64,000 nucleotides of DNA from NCBI RefSeq assembly GCF_023746555.1, contig NZ_CP098755.1, positions 1,871,001 through 1,935,000 of the forward strand, written 5' to 3'. Of this stretch, positions 42,937 through 51,978 are shown piece by piece; positions within the stretch are counted from its first letter, which is position 1; every line of letters begins with the position of its first letter. Under the pieces are notes generated by a model. It saw nothing but the letters and a program-made list of their open reading frames with translations, made no database searches and had not been told where the DNA came from. Source of the stretch: Brevibacillus ruminantium. GTDB lineage: Bacteria > Bacillota > Bacilli > Brevibacillales > Brevibacillaceae. Position numbers and translations under genes: made by a program.

Positions 42937-43213
42937 GAAAAAAGTTCACGAGGCAAGCAATCACAATCAGCCGAGCACGCTGATTTATTGCGGCCCCAAT
43001 CTTCCCAAGCTGGGACTGAATCACGGGAACGCGTTTATCGGAGGCATGCCTGCTCATCTGCAAGAGCAGTTTGCGGGCAGCCAGGCGCTCCAGCAGTTGT
43101 TTGTCCCTGCGGAAAAACTGGACGAAACCCTAAAGGAAATCACAAAAGCGGGATCGTCTTACCATGTATGGTTTCAAGAAGCTCTCCAAATTTCAAAAGG
43201 CGGTGTTGCATAA
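42923..43213 (+). CDS. Tail-module protein 2, hypothetical
   Basis: 96 residues, basic at the N-terminus (ASRKKKVHEAS), then NQPSTLIYCGPNLPKLGLNHGNAFIGGMP, which recalls the small unnamed protein located before the sheath gene in PBSX-type clusters. Its stop overlaps the sheath start as TAATG, so both are translated together. Function unknown. Confidence 0.7.
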   Translation: MASRKKKVHEASNHNQPSTLIYCGPNLPKLGLNHGNAFIGGMPAHLQEQFAGSQALQQLFVPAEKLDETLKEITKAGSSYHVWFQEALQISKGGVA

Positions 43214-44673
43214 TGGCATACAAACACGGAGTACGTTTTTCAGAAGTTCCCACGTCAGTAGTATCACCCGTCCGGGTAGCGGCCGGTCTGCCGGTTGTGA
43301 TCGGGACAGCACCTGTTCATCTAGCGCAGACGCAGGAGTTTGTGAACAAACCCTTCCTTGCCTACACCTATGAAGAGGCAGTAAAAGCGCTGGGGTACGC
43401 GGCAGAATGGAGCAAATACACCTTGTGCGAATTTATGAAATCGCACTTCCAGTTGTTCAATGTGGCTCCGATCGTCTTCATCAACGTTCTCGACCCGCAG
43501 AAACACAAAAAAGAGCAAACAGACGTCGAGCTTTCTCTTTTCCAAGGAACAGCGAAGCTAGAACAGGACGGGGTATTACTGGACAAGCTCGTGGTCAAGA
43601 CAGCCTCAGAGGGAGAAGTCCTGCAAAAAAATATCGATTATACGGCTGCATTTGATGAGGCAGGCCATGTGATCATCAGCCGACTGGCTGAAGGAGTGAT
43701 TCCGGCTGGACAAGCTTCGCTGATCGTTTCCTACACGCACCTCGACCCGGCGAAGGTAACCGCTCAGGATATCATCGGCGGAGTCAATGTACAGACAGGC
43801 AAAAGCAGCGGGCTGGAGCTGGTGAACCAAGTGTTCCCGCTGTTCCGCCTCATCCCGGGACAAATTCTCGCGCCAGGCTGGAGCCATGATCCTGTCGTGG
43901 CCGCCGTGATGAAGGCAAAGGCAGGCAATATCAATGGCTTGTTTAAAGCCATCTCGGTAGTGGATGTGGATTCTTCGGAGGCGGGAGCCGATCATTATAC
44001 GGGCGTCCCTGCATGGAAAAATGACAACAGCTTTACGGACGCCTTGCAGGTTGCTTGCTGGCCAAAAGTGCCGCTCGGTGAGGAGGTCTATCATCTGTCC
44101 ACACAGTTTGCCGGCGTTCTGTGCAAAGTGGACAGCCAAAACGATGATATCCCATACGTCAGTCCGTCCAACAAGAATTTGCAAGCAAACGGGGCGGTCA
44201 ATGCCAAGGGAGACGAAATCACGCTCGGCCCTGACCAAGCTGCCTATCTGAACGGAGAAGGCATCGTAACCGCGCTGAATCTGGTTGGAGGCTGGAAGCT
44301 GTGGGGGAATCGCACCGCGGCCTATCCGGCCGTTACCGATGTCAAAGACAGCTTTATTCCGGTCCGTCGTATGTTCAACTGGATTGGCAATACAGTGATC
44401 ATGACCTACTGGCAGTTTGTGGATGCTCCTACCAACCGCCGGATGATTGACACCGTTGTCGACTCGGTCAATATTTGGCTGAATGGACTGGCTGCTCGCG
44501 GTGCCATTTTGGGCGGACGTGTGGAATTCCGCCAGGAGGACAATGCTCAGACCGACCTCTTGAATGGCATGGTGCGCTTCCGTCTGTTCGTCACTCCGCC
44601 GGTACCGGCAGAAGATATTGAATTCCAACTCGAGTTTGACGTCAACTACCTGAGCGCCCTGTTTGCGGCGTAA
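43213..44673 (+). CDS. Contractile tail sheath protein
   Basis: 486 residues from ATG 43213. The beginning VRFSEVPTSVVSPVRVAAGLPVVIGTAPVHLA and the C-terminal WIGNTVIMTYWQFVDAPTNRRMIDTVVDSVNIWLNGLAARGAI are typical of P2 gpFI-like sheath proteins. The sheath surrounds the tube and contracts to drive it into the target cell. The next gene encodes the tube. Presence of a sheath is what makes this element R-type. Confidence 0.95.
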   Translation: MAYKHGVRFSEVPTSVVSPVRVAAGLPVVIGTAPVHLAQTQEFVNKPFLAYTYEEAVKALGYAAEWSKYTLCEFMKSHFQLFNVAPIVFINVLDPQKHKKEQTDVELSLFQGTAKLEQDGVLLDKLVVKTASEGEVLQKNIDYTAAFDEAGHVIISRLAEGVIPAGQASLIVSYTHLDPAKVTAQDIIGGVNVQTGKSSGLELVNQVFPLFRLIPGQILAPGWSHDPVVAAVMKAKAGNINGLFKAISVVDVDSSEAGADHYTGVPAWKNDNSFTDALQVACWPKVPLGEEVYHLSTQFAGVLCKVDSQNDDIPYVSPSNKNLQANGAVNAKGDEITLGPDQAAYLNGEGIVTALNLVGGWKLWGNRTAAYPAVTDVKDSFIPVRRMFNWIGNTVIMTYWQFVDAPTNRRMIDTVVDSVNIWLNGLAARGAILGGRVEFRQEDNAQTDLLNGMVRFRLFVTPPVPAEDIEFQLEFDVNYLSALFAA

Positions 44674-44694
44674 TTCAAAATGGAGGGATCAAGC

Positions 44695-45222
44695 ATGGCA
44701 GTAAACACAGTTCCAGAAAGATTGATTAATTTCCGCGTATATGTAGATGGTTCAAATGATCTGAAAGGGGTAGCTGATATTCAGCTGCCTTCTTTTGAAT
44801 CGATGACAGAGACAGTAAGCGGTGCAGGAATCGCCGGCGAGTACGAGTCTCCGACCATTGGCCATTTTCAAAGCATGAAGCTGACCTTGAACTGGCGCAC
44901 GGTTACCAAGGATATGATCAGCCTTCTGCGCCAGAAGGCACAGCGCTTTGATTGCCGCGGTGCGTTTCAAGTGTACGATGCCGCATCTGGCCAATACAAA
45001 ACACAGGCTGTCCGGGTCGTGGTGCAGGGGCCGCCGACAAAGGTAGAGCCAGGCAAGCTGGAAGCAAATGGATCGACGGATGGCGTCACCGAAATCGAGG
45101 TCTTGTACCTGAAGCTGGATATCGACGGGAAAAACCAGGTGGAGATCGACAAGCTCAACTACATCACGGTCATCGATGGCGTAGACTACCTGGCAGATGT
45201 GCGCCAAGCCCTTGGACTGTAA
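44695..45222 (+). CDS. Tail tube protein (gpFII-like)
   Basis: 175 residues from ATG 44695, with GGAGGGA six bases upstream. The motif LPSFESMTETVSGAGIAGEYESPTIGHFQSMKLTLNWR and the late IEVLYLKLDIDGKNQVEIDKLNY strand fit tail tube proteins of contractile tails. It polymerises to form the inner needle. Confidence 0.93.
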   Translation: MAVNTVPERLINFRVYVDGSNDLKGVADIQLPSFESMTETVSGAGIAGEYESPTIGHFQSMKLTLNWRTVTKDMISLLRQKAQRFDCRGAFQVYDAASGQYKTQAVRVVVQGPPTKVEPGKLEANGSTDGVTEIEVLYLKLDIDGKNQVEIDKLNYITVIDGVDYLADVRQALGL

Positions 45223-45239
45223 AGGAGGATAAGCAGACA

Positions 45240-45548
45240 ATGGAAATCAAATTGAGCAAACCGCTGCTCAGGGATGGGCAAACGGTCGAAACCTTGAAAC
45301 TGGACATGAATGAGCTGAAAGGCGCCGATTTGGTGCAGGCGGAGCGGGAAGCAAGACTGCGTGGGGACATCAGCACCGACCCCCTGTTTTCTTCCGAGGG
45401 GCTGTCTATCGTGGCGGCCAAAGTATCGGGTGTGCTGCCCGAAGATATTCAGCAGCTCGCTGCGCCTGATTTTCTGATGGTGATGAATACGGTGAAGAAT
45501 TTTTTGTACGGATGGGTTTTGCCGACAAACAGTCCGTCCGAAACTTGA
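45240..45548 (+). CDS. Tail assembly chaperone, short form (gpE-like)
   Basis: 102 residues from ATG 45240 behind AAGGAGG. Content is gpE-like: KLDMNELKGADLVQAEREARLRG, then a helical C-terminal half. Its codons contain a perfect slippery heptamer T TTT TTG at 45500-45506. Ribosomes that slip there make the longer chaperone listed next. The chaperone is needed to assemble the tail on the tape measure protein, which follows. Confidence 0.92.
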   Translation: MEIKLSKPLLRDGQTVETLKLDMNELKGADLVQAEREARLRGDISTDPLFSSEGLSIVAAKVSGVLPEDIQQLAAPDFLMVMNTVKNFLYGWVLPTNSPSET

Positions 45549-45676
45549 GAAAAGTCATGTGGAATATGGCGAGGGGCTGCTATACGCCCCTCCCGTTTTT
45601 TCTGGAGATGCCTCTCGATGAATTGGCCGAGTGGGTGATCACGGCCAAAGAAATTGCCAGTAAAGGGGGGGAGTAA
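45240..45676 (+). CDS. Tail assembly chaperone, -1 frameshift fusion (gpE-gpE'-like)
   Basis: A -1 shift at TTTTTTG (45500-45506) puts ribosomes into a frame reading MGFADKQSVRNLRKVMWNMARG, then FFLEMPLDELAEWVITAKEIASKGGE, ending at TAA 45674-45676, right before the tape measure ATG. The MPLDELAEW stretch is the typical gpE' region. Phage P2 uses the same slippery sequence for gpE+E'. A GAGGGGC/GCCCCTC hairpin lies 65 bases downstream of the slip site. The fused product is predicted at about 145 residues. Confidence 0.88.
45571..45600 (+). terminator. Terminator-like hairpin inside the chaperone gene
   Basis: GAGGGGC (45571-45577) pairs with GCCCCTC (45586-45592), followed within three bases by six T. 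It may attenuate transcription into the tape measure gene or support the frameshift. Within coding sequence it could also be coincidence. Confidence 0.4.
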
Positions 45677-47935
45677 ATGGCAAAGGATGAAAATAAGGTC
45701 TCCGTTAGTATTCAAGCCAATTTGACGAAAAGCTTTGAGAAATCGTTCGACAAGGCAATCGCTTACGTCAAAAGGCTGGAAGTTCATGTGAAAGATCTGT
45801 CGAAGCGGTTCAAGGACTTTAACAATGAGGTTCAAAACGGTGGGAAACCCCTTCAAGCCCATCAAAACGCGCAGCAGCAATTGCAAGCGCAGATGGAGAA
45901 AACCAATAAAGTACAAAAATCGGCGGCCGAGCGACAGAAAGCTTTGCAGGATCAAGCTTCGCAGCTTCGCGGACATATCGCAGCCGTAAAGGGCCCCTTT
46001 CTGGCAGCAGGACAGGCGGCCCTGCAATTTGAAGGAGCCATGATAGGCGTCGCTGCTCAAACCAAAGGGGCTCGCGATGAGCAAGGGAAGCTGACACCCG
46101 TCTATGATCAGATGCGCAAGGGTATCCAGATGCTGGGACGGGAGCTTCCAGTGGCAACCAACGAATTGGCAGGGATGGTACGTGCTGGCTTGGGCATGAA
46201 TGTCCCGCATGATCAGGTGATTGCTTTTACCCGGGACACGGTGAAAATGGCTACGGTGTTCGGTTCGGCACCAGAACAGATGACGGCACAGATGGCCAAA
46301 CTCTCCGAAGTGATGGCTCTCCCGGCAGACAAGCTGAATGATCTGGGAGATACACTGCTCCATTTGGGTGCAGCTTCCGGGGTAAATGGGGCGAAGATTG
46401 CCAACGTTCTTACGAGCATCGGCGGGGCGGCCAGTCAGGTAAAGCTCACGGAGCACCAAGCTGCTGCGCTGGCCAGCACCTTTTTGTCGCTGGGCAAATC
46501 GGAGTCAGAAGCATCGGCGGCAGCGGGTACGCTCCTTCAAGTCATGGCTTCTGCGCAAAAACAGCCGGAAGCGTTTCAAACCGCCTTGCAGCAGCTCGGA
46601 TTGACAGCCGAGCAGGTGCACAAAGGGATGGCAGAGGATGCGCAAGGCACGATCCTGAAAATGCTGGACGGCCTCGGCAAGCTGGATGAGGCACAGCAGA
46701 CAGGTGTCGCGACCGCGCTTTTCGGGCAGGATTCCGCAGATGAAATCACGGAGCTGGCAAGTGCCGCACAGCAATATCGCGAGCAGCTTGCCTTGCTGAA
46801 TGACGAACAGCGAAAGGGCGGTCTGGACCGCTCGTTTTCAGCCCAGATGGAGTCTGCTTCGTATCAGCTTTTACTGATGAAAAACAGTGTGACTGAGGCT
46901 TCTGTCGCCTTGGGAACCACTCTGCTTCCGGTCATCAGTCAGGTGGCAAGCGGCGTTTCTACTGCTGCTCAGACGGTCTCTGCTTTTGCGGAGAAATATC
47001 CGAACCTGACGCAGGCACTCGTGGTAGGAGCTGCCACCGCAGCCGGGCTGAGTGCAGCCTGGTCTGGCGTGAAATTGGCCTGGACGCAGGCACAACTGAT
47101 TTCCAACGGCCTCAATCTTGCCCTGGGCAGGCAAACGGCAGTACAGACGACAGCGGCCGGAGCCACCACCCGATTGACGATAGCCCAGCGGCTGCTCAAT
47201 GTGGCAATGCGGATGAACCCGATTGGCATGGTGATTACAGCGATTGGGGTACTGGTTGGGGCTGGTGTATATCTCTACAACAACTGGGAGGCTGTAAAGA
47301 ACATGGTGTCACAAGTTTGGCAGACCTTGCAGAATAATCCCATACTGGGTCTTGTTGCGGGTCCGATCGGCAGCCTGATTGCAGCCGGACTTACACTCTA
47401 CAACAACTGGGACATGCTCAAGCAGGGAGCCAGTGATCTGTGTGTGAAAGTCTCCAACTGGTTTAGAGAAATGGTAAATAGCAACATTCGAGACATCAAC
47501 AAATTCATCAGTATGATCAACCAGAGATTGGGCACTTCGTTCCCGCTTTTGCAGGAACTGAAGATGGACCTCTCCGTTTATCTTCGAAAGATGCAGGAAA
47601 AGAAACTCGCCAGAAACCTGGATATGGACGGCTCTCATGCCAATGGCCTCAGCTATGTCCCGTTTGACGGCTATATCGCTGAACTGCATAAGGGTGAACG
47701 CGTCCTGACCGCCGAAGAGAATCGGACCTATTCCGACGGATCTTTCTGGAAGCAGGCGGGGGATGGCCTGGGAAAAAGCACGGGCGGCAATGTGATCCAT
47801 CTGTCTTATGCGCCTGTCATTCACGGTGCTCACCCTGATTCGTTCTCTTCGATTTTGCAAGAGGACAAGAAGAATCTGCTCGATTACTTGAAATCGATTG
47901 AGCATCAGGGAAGGAGGGTCTCGTTCAGTGTCTAG
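45677..47935 (+). CDS. Tail tape measure protein
   Basis: 752 residues. It opens with a charged coiled-coil-prone stretch (KAIAYVKRLEVHVKDLSKRFKDF), has the TMP core domain (ALQFEGAMIGVAAQTKGA, then LPVATNELAGMVRAGLGM, then ALFGQDSADEI), and several hydrophobic patches in the second half. It sets tail length and sits in the tube. At 752 residues the tail should be roughly 110 nm (about 0.15 nm per residue, inference). It begins immediately after the chaperone stop. Confidence 0.95.
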   Translation: MAKDENKVSVSIQANLTKSFEKSFDKAIAYVKRLEVHVKDLSKRFKDFNNEVQNGGKPLQAHQNAQQQLQAQMEKTNKVQKSAAERQKALQDQASQLRGHIAAVKGPFLAAGQAALQFEGAMIGVAAQTKGARDEQGKLTPVYDQMRKGIQMLGRELPVATNELAGMVRAGLGMNVPHDQVIAFTRDTVKMATVFGSAPEQMTAQMAKLSEVMALPADKLNDLGDTLLHLGAASGVNGAKIANVLTSIGGAASQVKLTEHQAAALASTFLSLGKSESEASAAAGTLLQVMASAQKQPEAFQTALQQLGLTAEQVHKGMAEDAQGTILKMLDGLGKLDEAQQTGVATALFGQDSADEITELASAAQQYREQLALLNDEQRKGGLDRSFSAQMESASYQLLLMKNSVTEASVALGTTLLPVISQVASGVSTAAQTVSAFAEKYPNLTQALVVGAATAAGLSAAWSGVKLAWTQAQLISNGLNLALGRQTAVQTTAAGATTRLTIAQRLLNVAMRMNPIGMVITAIGVLVGAGVYLYNNWEAVKNMVSQVWQTLQNNPILGLVAGPIGSLIAAGLTLYNNWDMLKQGASDLCVKVSNWFREMVNSNIRDINKFISMINQRLGTSFPLLQELKMDLSVYLRKMQEKKLARNLDMDGSHANGLSYVPFDGYIAELHKGERVLTAEENRTYSDGSFWKQAGDGLGKSTGGNVIHLSYAPVIHGAHPDSFSSILQEDKKNLLDYLKSIEHQGRRVSFSV

Positions 47936-48143
47936 ACAGTACGTGACGAGCCAGGGCGAGATGTGGGACGGGATAGCCAAAAAAACGCTTGGCAGCGAGT
48001 ATCAGATGAACAAGCTGATCGATGCCAACCCAGCCTATCGGAATCTCGTCATTTTCCCGGCGAATATTCGCTTGTCGATTCCGGAGCCAGATGATCAGAT
48101 AGTGGAGACACTCCCTCCCTGGAAGCGTGGTGGAACAGGGTGA
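47928..48143 (+). CDS. LysM-type tail protein (gpX-like)
   Basis: 71 residues from GTG 47928 with AAGGAGGG nine bases upstream. It overlaps the tape measure gene by 8 bases. The pattern YVTSQGEMWDGIAKKTLGSEYQMNKLIDANPAYRNLVIFPANIRLSIP is a LysM-like domain as in P2 gpX. It likely sits at the tail hub between tube and spike. Confidence 0.88.
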   Translation: MSRQYVTSQGEMWDGIAKKTLGSEYQMNKLIDANPAYRNLVIFPANIRLSIPEPDDQIVETLPPWKRGGTG

Positions 48144-48157
48144 AGGGAAGAACAGCC

Positions 48158-49159
48158 ATGCTTCAGGTATGGTACGAGAACAAAGAGATTTCCGCTGATT
48201 TGCGGCCGCATGTCCTGGGCTGGACCTATACGGATAATTTGAGCGGGCAGGCAGATGACTTGCAGATTACGCTGGAGGATAAGCATCAGCTTTGGAGCGG
48301 CAGTTGGATGCCGGATACGGGGGCGGCGCTCCAGGCGAGCATTCTGTGTGAAAATTGGAACGAGACTGGCAAAACCGAACGCCTCCCACTGGGCAGTTTT
48401 GAAATTGATGAAGTGGAATTTGAATTTCCGCCCGCCACGGTGACAGTCAAAGCGATCTCTGTCCCGGAGACCTCTTCCCTGCGCGGAGAAAAGAAAAACC
48501 AGGCATGGGAGCAGACGAAGCTATCCGTCATTGCGAGGGACAAAGCCAGCGGTGCCGGGCTCAGTCTGCTCTTTGAGGCAGAGACAGATCCCGAGCTGGA
48601 CCGGGTGGAGCAAACCGAAGAAACAGATCTGGTCTTTCTCATGCGTCTCTGCAGTGAAGCCGGGTACTGCCTGAAGGTGACCGGTACGCAAATGGCCATT
48701 TTTGAAGAGGAAAAATATGAACGATTGCCCCCGATTGCGACAATCAGCAAAGGACAGAGCCGATTGACCTCCTTTCGGGCATCCACTACGACCAGCGGTG
48801 TTTATCAAGCCTGCCGCGTGGAGTATTACAGCGCCAAAGAGAAAAAGAACTTCTCGTATACCTTTGCTCCCGCCAATGCGCCCAAAACAGGCCGAACGCT
48901 GCGCGTGAATGAGCGTGTCGCTTCCCTTGGCGAAGCACAGCGGCTGGCCAAACAAAAGCTGCGCGAGTCAAACAAAGAAGCGATGACGCTGTCCCTGACG
49001 ATGGCAGGAGATACCCGTTTTGTCGCCGGCTGCACGGTGATGGTGGCGGGTTTTGGCTTTTTTGACGGCAAATACATCATCACCCAGGCGACGCACAGTC
49101 AGGGAAGCGGTTATGAAACAAGTCTGGAGCTGCGAAGATGTCTGGAGGGGTACGCATGA
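48158..49159 (+). CDS. Tail hub protein (gpD-like)
   Basis: 333 residues from ATG 48158 (AAGGGAAG upstream; GTG at 48140 is unlikely). The beginning (MLQVWYENKEISADLRPHVLGWTYTDNLSGQADDLQITLEDK) and late part (RFVAGCTVMVAGFGFFDGKYIITQATHSQG) fit the phage late control gene D / gp27-like hub family. It joins the tube to the baseplate spike. Confidence 0.9.
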   Translation: MLQVWYENKEISADLRPHVLGWTYTDNLSGQADDLQITLEDKHQLWSGSWMPDTGAALQASILCENWNETGKTERLPLGSFEIDEVEFEFPPATVTVKAISVPETSSLRGEKKNQAWEQTKLSVIARDKASGAGLSLLFEAETDPELDRVEQTEETDLVFLMRLCSEAGYCLKVTGTQMAIFEEEKYERLPPIATISKGQSRLTSFRASTTTSGVYQACRVEYYSAKEKKNFSYTFAPANAPKTGRTLRVNERVASLGEAQRLAKQKLRESNKEAMTLSLTMAGDTRFVAGCTVMVAGFGFFDGKYIITQATHSQGSGYETSLELRRCLEGYA

Positions 49160-49578
49160 ATCCATTTGTGAAAAACATGATACGGGTAGGCCGCGTCTCA
49201 TCTGTATACCCCGAGCGAAGCACGGCACGGGTCACCTTTGAGGACCAGACAAATGTCGTCTCCCATGAGCTGGATGTCATCGGCCGGGGCTCGCTTCTGA
49301 CGAAAGACTACTGGCTGCCTGTACCCGGGGAGCAGGTGCTCTGCCTGTTTCTCCCCAATGGAAACGCCCAGGGCTTTATCCTTGGAAGCTGCTTCAACAA
49401 GGAAGACAAACCGCCTGTCCGTGATGCTGGCAAGCGTCATCTGCGCTTTGCGGACGGGGCATGGATCGAGTACGACCAAAAAACGCATACGCTGACGATC
49501 GATCTGGAGAAACCGGATGGCATCGTTGTACTCAACGGTCGCCTGATCGTCAATGAACCACATAAAGGAGGTGCGTAA
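49156..49578 (+). CDS. Baseplate assembly protein V-like (spike)
   Basis: 140 residues from ATG 49156, overlapping gpD by 4 bases. It has an OB-like N-terminal part (RVGRVSSVYPERSTARVTFEDQ, then LPVPGEQVLCLFLPNG) and a short beta-helical end (DGIVVLNGRLIVNEPHK). It forms the cell-puncturing spike. Confidence 0.9.
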   Translation: MNPFVKNMIRVGRVSSVYPERSTARVTFEDQTNVVSHELDVIGRGSLLTKDYWLPVPGEQVLCLFLPNGNAQGFILGSCFNKEDKPPVRDAGKRHLRFADGAWIEYDQKTHTLTIDLEKPDGIVVLNGRLIVNEPHKGGA

Positions 49579-49605
49579 CATGGGGTAATTGGCAGCTTTG
49601 GCGAG

Positions 49606-49980
49606 TTGGTTTTTGAAGTGTCATCGGAAAAAGTGCGCACCTTTCAAGACTTTTCCCGCTCGGCCTCATCCAGATGGGCGACTCACGGGCTGTTGGGCAG
49701 GAAGCCTTTGTCTGAATTTCTCGGGCCGGAGCTGGATGAAATCAGCTTTCGGATGCGTTTTGACGTTCAGCAGGGGATGAATCCCAAGCAGGAGATGGAC
49801 AGACTCCTGGAGATGTGCCGCTCCGGTGTCGCCGAGACATTGATCATCGGGGGCATAGCACTCGGGATGGACCAGTGGATCGTGAAATCGGTCAAGCAGG
49901 GCTGGACGCTGGTGGATGGGGCGGGGCGGCTGCTTGTTGGAGAAGCAGATGTAACGCTGGAAGAATACATGAGGCGGTGA
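49606..49980 (+). CDS. Tail protein gpU-like, with apparent frameshift at its start
   Basis: The frame is open from about 49585, but the natural start ATG 49580, behind AAAGGAGGTG, reads ATG GGG TAA. One additional G in that GGGG tract would give MGVIGSFGELVFEVSSEKV and join the frame, which fits the gpU family (EISFRMRFD, GRKPLSEFLGPELDE). The first usable in-frame start codon in the recorded sequence is a poorly supported TTG 49606. It is either a base-call gap or a one-base deletion that would impair the particle. gpU-type proteins are tail assembly components. Confidence 0.75.
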   Translation: MVFEVSSEKVRTFQDFSRSASSRWATHGLLGRKPLSEFLGPELDEISFRMRFDVQQGMNPKQEMDRLLEMCRSGVAETLIIGGIALGMDQWIVKSVKQGWTLVDGAGRLLVGEADVTLEEYMRR

Positions 49981-49992
49981 GGAGAAGTGCTA

Positions 49993-50316
49993 ATGGAATA
50001 TCTGGTACTAGCAAAGCAGAACGGCATCGATTTTGGAGCCGCCGGGGTGGAGATGATCTTGCAAAATGTTGCGATGATCCTGTCGACCACGGCGCATTCT
50101 TGTCCGCTGGACCGATCATTTGCCTGGAATCCCGACGCTGTGGATGCGCCGCTTCCTCTGGGAAAAGCGAGGGTAGCTGCCCGGATCACAGCGGCGATTC
50201 ACGAATACGAACCGCGAGCCCGCGTCGTAGATGTAAGCTTTCAGGCGGACGGACTCAGCGGATCACTAAAACCAATTGTGAAGGTGAGGGTACATGACGA
50301 GATTTTCTCTACCTGA
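49993..50316 (+). CDS. Baseplate wedge protein W (gp25-like)
   Basis: 107 residues from ATG 49993, with GAGGAG upstream. The IraD/gp25-like fold is recognisable from ILQNVAMILSTTAHSCPLDRSFAWNPDAVDAPLPLGKARVAARITAAIHEYEPRARVVDVSFQ. It forms part of the baseplate wedge. Overlaps gpJ by 23 bases. Confidence 0.92.
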   Translation: MEYLVLAKQNGIDFGAAGVEMILQNVAMILSTTAHSCPLDRSFAWNPDAVDAPLPLGKARVAARITAAIHEYEPRARVVDVSFQADGLSGSLKPIVKVRVHDEIFST

Positions 50317-51406
50317 GGTAACATTTGCTGAGAAATCAGCACAGCAAATTGAAGCAGAGATTGTCGGCAGATTTGAGCAGGAAATGGGCGTCAAGCTGGC
50401 ACAGGCGGACCCCCGGCGAAAATTTATCCAGGCCATCGTAGCTCTTCTGGCACAGCAGCGCTCCCTGATCGATTACAGTGCCAAGCAAAACCTGCTGGGC
50501 TATGCCAGCGGTCCTTTTCTGGATCATCTCGGTGCCGACAACGATACTCCCCGGCTGAAGCCGACGTATGCCAAGACAACCGTCCGTTTTCACCTGACTG
50601 TGCTCCTGCCGCAAATCATTCGCACCGGCACTCGCGTCACGGCGGGAGATGGCGTTTATTTCGCTACAACCAAGGAGGTATTTGTCAAAAGCGGACAGTC
50701 CTATGTCGATGCCGAGGTGCAATGCACGGTGCCGGGCAAAATCGGAAATGGGTACCTGCCCGGGCAATTGAAGCAACTGGTTGACCCGCTTCCCTGGGTC
50801 CAGTCTGTGGAAAATCTGACGAAGAGCGAGGGCGGGGCCGACGAGGAGGAAGACGACCCCTATGCGGAGCGCATTCATCAAGCGCCAGAGCGCTTTTCCG
50901 TAGCCGGACCGGAGGGGGCGTACGTCTACTGGGCGCGGACAGCCAGTCCCTTAATCGTCGATGTCTCCGTACTCAGTCCGTCTCCAGGAGTTGTTGAGAT
51001 TCGGCCGCTTTTGGAAGGAGGGGTAATCCCCGAACAGGAAATCCTCGATCTGGTCTATGCGGCCTGCAACGAGCGAAAGGTTCGCCCGCTCACCGACAAA
51101 GTAGAAGTGGCTGCTCCTGAAGCCATTTTCTACGATTTGACCGTGCATTATTGGATCAGTGCGTCCCACAGCACGATTGCCACCCAGGTACAGACAAGGG
51201 TCGACCAAGCCGTTCTAGACTACCTGCAATGGCAAAAATCAAAGCAAGGAAGGGATATCGACCCCTCCGAGCTTGTCGCCCGGATGAAGAACGCCGGAGC
51301 CAAGCGCGTAGACGTGGCGTTGCCCGTCTATCAGAAAATCGAGCCTTACCAGGTGGCGCAGGACAAGCTGGTTCGTATCGAGTATAGGGGGTTGGAGCAT
51401 GACTGA
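50294..51406 (+). CDS. Baseplate protein J-like
   Basis: 370 residues. The gpJ/gp47-like signature is seen in QRSLIDYSAKQNLLGYASGPFLDHLGAD and YADPERIHQAPERFSVAGPEGAYVYWARTASPLIVDVSVLSPSPGVVEI (allowing small differences). It builds the wedge with W and I and overlaps both. Confidence 0.93.
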   Translation: MTRFSLPEVTFAEKSAQQIEAEIVGRFEQEMGVKLAQADPRRKFIQAIVALLAQQRSLIDYSAKQNLLGYASGPFLDHLGADNDTPRLKPTYAKTTVRFHLTVLLPQIIRTGTRVTAGDGVYFATTKEVFVKSGQSYVDAEVQCTVPGKIGNGYLPGQLKQLVDPLPWVQSVENLTKSEGGADEEEDDPYAERIHQAPERFSVAGPEGAYVYWARTASPLIVDVSVLSPSPGVVEIRPLLEGGVIPEQEILDLVYAACNERKVRPLTDKVEVAAPEAIFYDLTVHYWISASHSTIATQVQTRVDQAVLDYLQWQKSKQGRDIDPSELVARMKNAGAKRVDVALPVYQKIEPYQVAQDKLVRIEYRGLEHD

Positions 51407-51977
51407 TATCTATTCTGTCGCGCTGCTGGACATCCTGCCCGAAAGTTTGAAAAAAGATCGGGGAGTGCAGGCTTTGGCCGAAGCGATTACGCCGGAAATT
51501 CAGACCATATCAAGAGCCATCGCCGAAACCGTGCTTTTGCCGAGATTGGATGAGCTCCCCGAGGATGTCGTCGATTTGCTGGCGTGGCAACGGCATATCG
51601 ACTTTTATGACACGACCCTGCCGCTGGAGAAAAAGCGGGAGCTCGTCCGGTACGCAGGCGAAGCGCATAAGCGGAAAGGAACCCCATGGGCGGTGGATCA
51701 GGTTGTATCTGCCGCCTTTGACGATTCGGTGGTTTCGGAGTGGTTTGAGTATGGCGGGGAGCCTTATTATTTTAAGGTGATGACGACGGATCGGATTACG
51801 AGTGAGAAGAAGTTGGCGGAGTTAATCCGTGCGATTCATTCGGTAAAAAACAAACGGAGCCGTCTGGAATCTATCGCCGTACGGCGGGATAACCGTCTGG
51901 AATTGTTTATAGGCGGAGCAGTGGCGACGATGAAAATTTCGACGATTAAACCAGCGAATGATACGGGAGGTGCATGA
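51399..51977 (+). CDS. Baseplate/tail protein I-like
   Basis: 192 residues. Beginning SVALLDILPESLKKDRGVQALAEAITPEIQTISRAI, with a central LLAWQRHIDFYDTTLPLEKKRELV block, as in P2 gpI. Joins wedge and fibre. The start overlaps gpJ by 8 bases. Confidence 0.92.
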   Translation: MTDIYSVALLDILPESLKKDRGVQALAEAITPEIQTISRAIAETVLLPRLDELPEDVVDLLAWQRHIDFYDTTLPLEKKRELVRYAGEAHKRKGTPWAVDQVVSAAFDDSVVSEWFEYGGEPYYFKVMTTDRITSEKKLAELIRAIHSVKNKRSRLESIAVRRDNRLELFIGGAVATMKISTIKPANDTGGA

Positions 51978-51978
51978 G

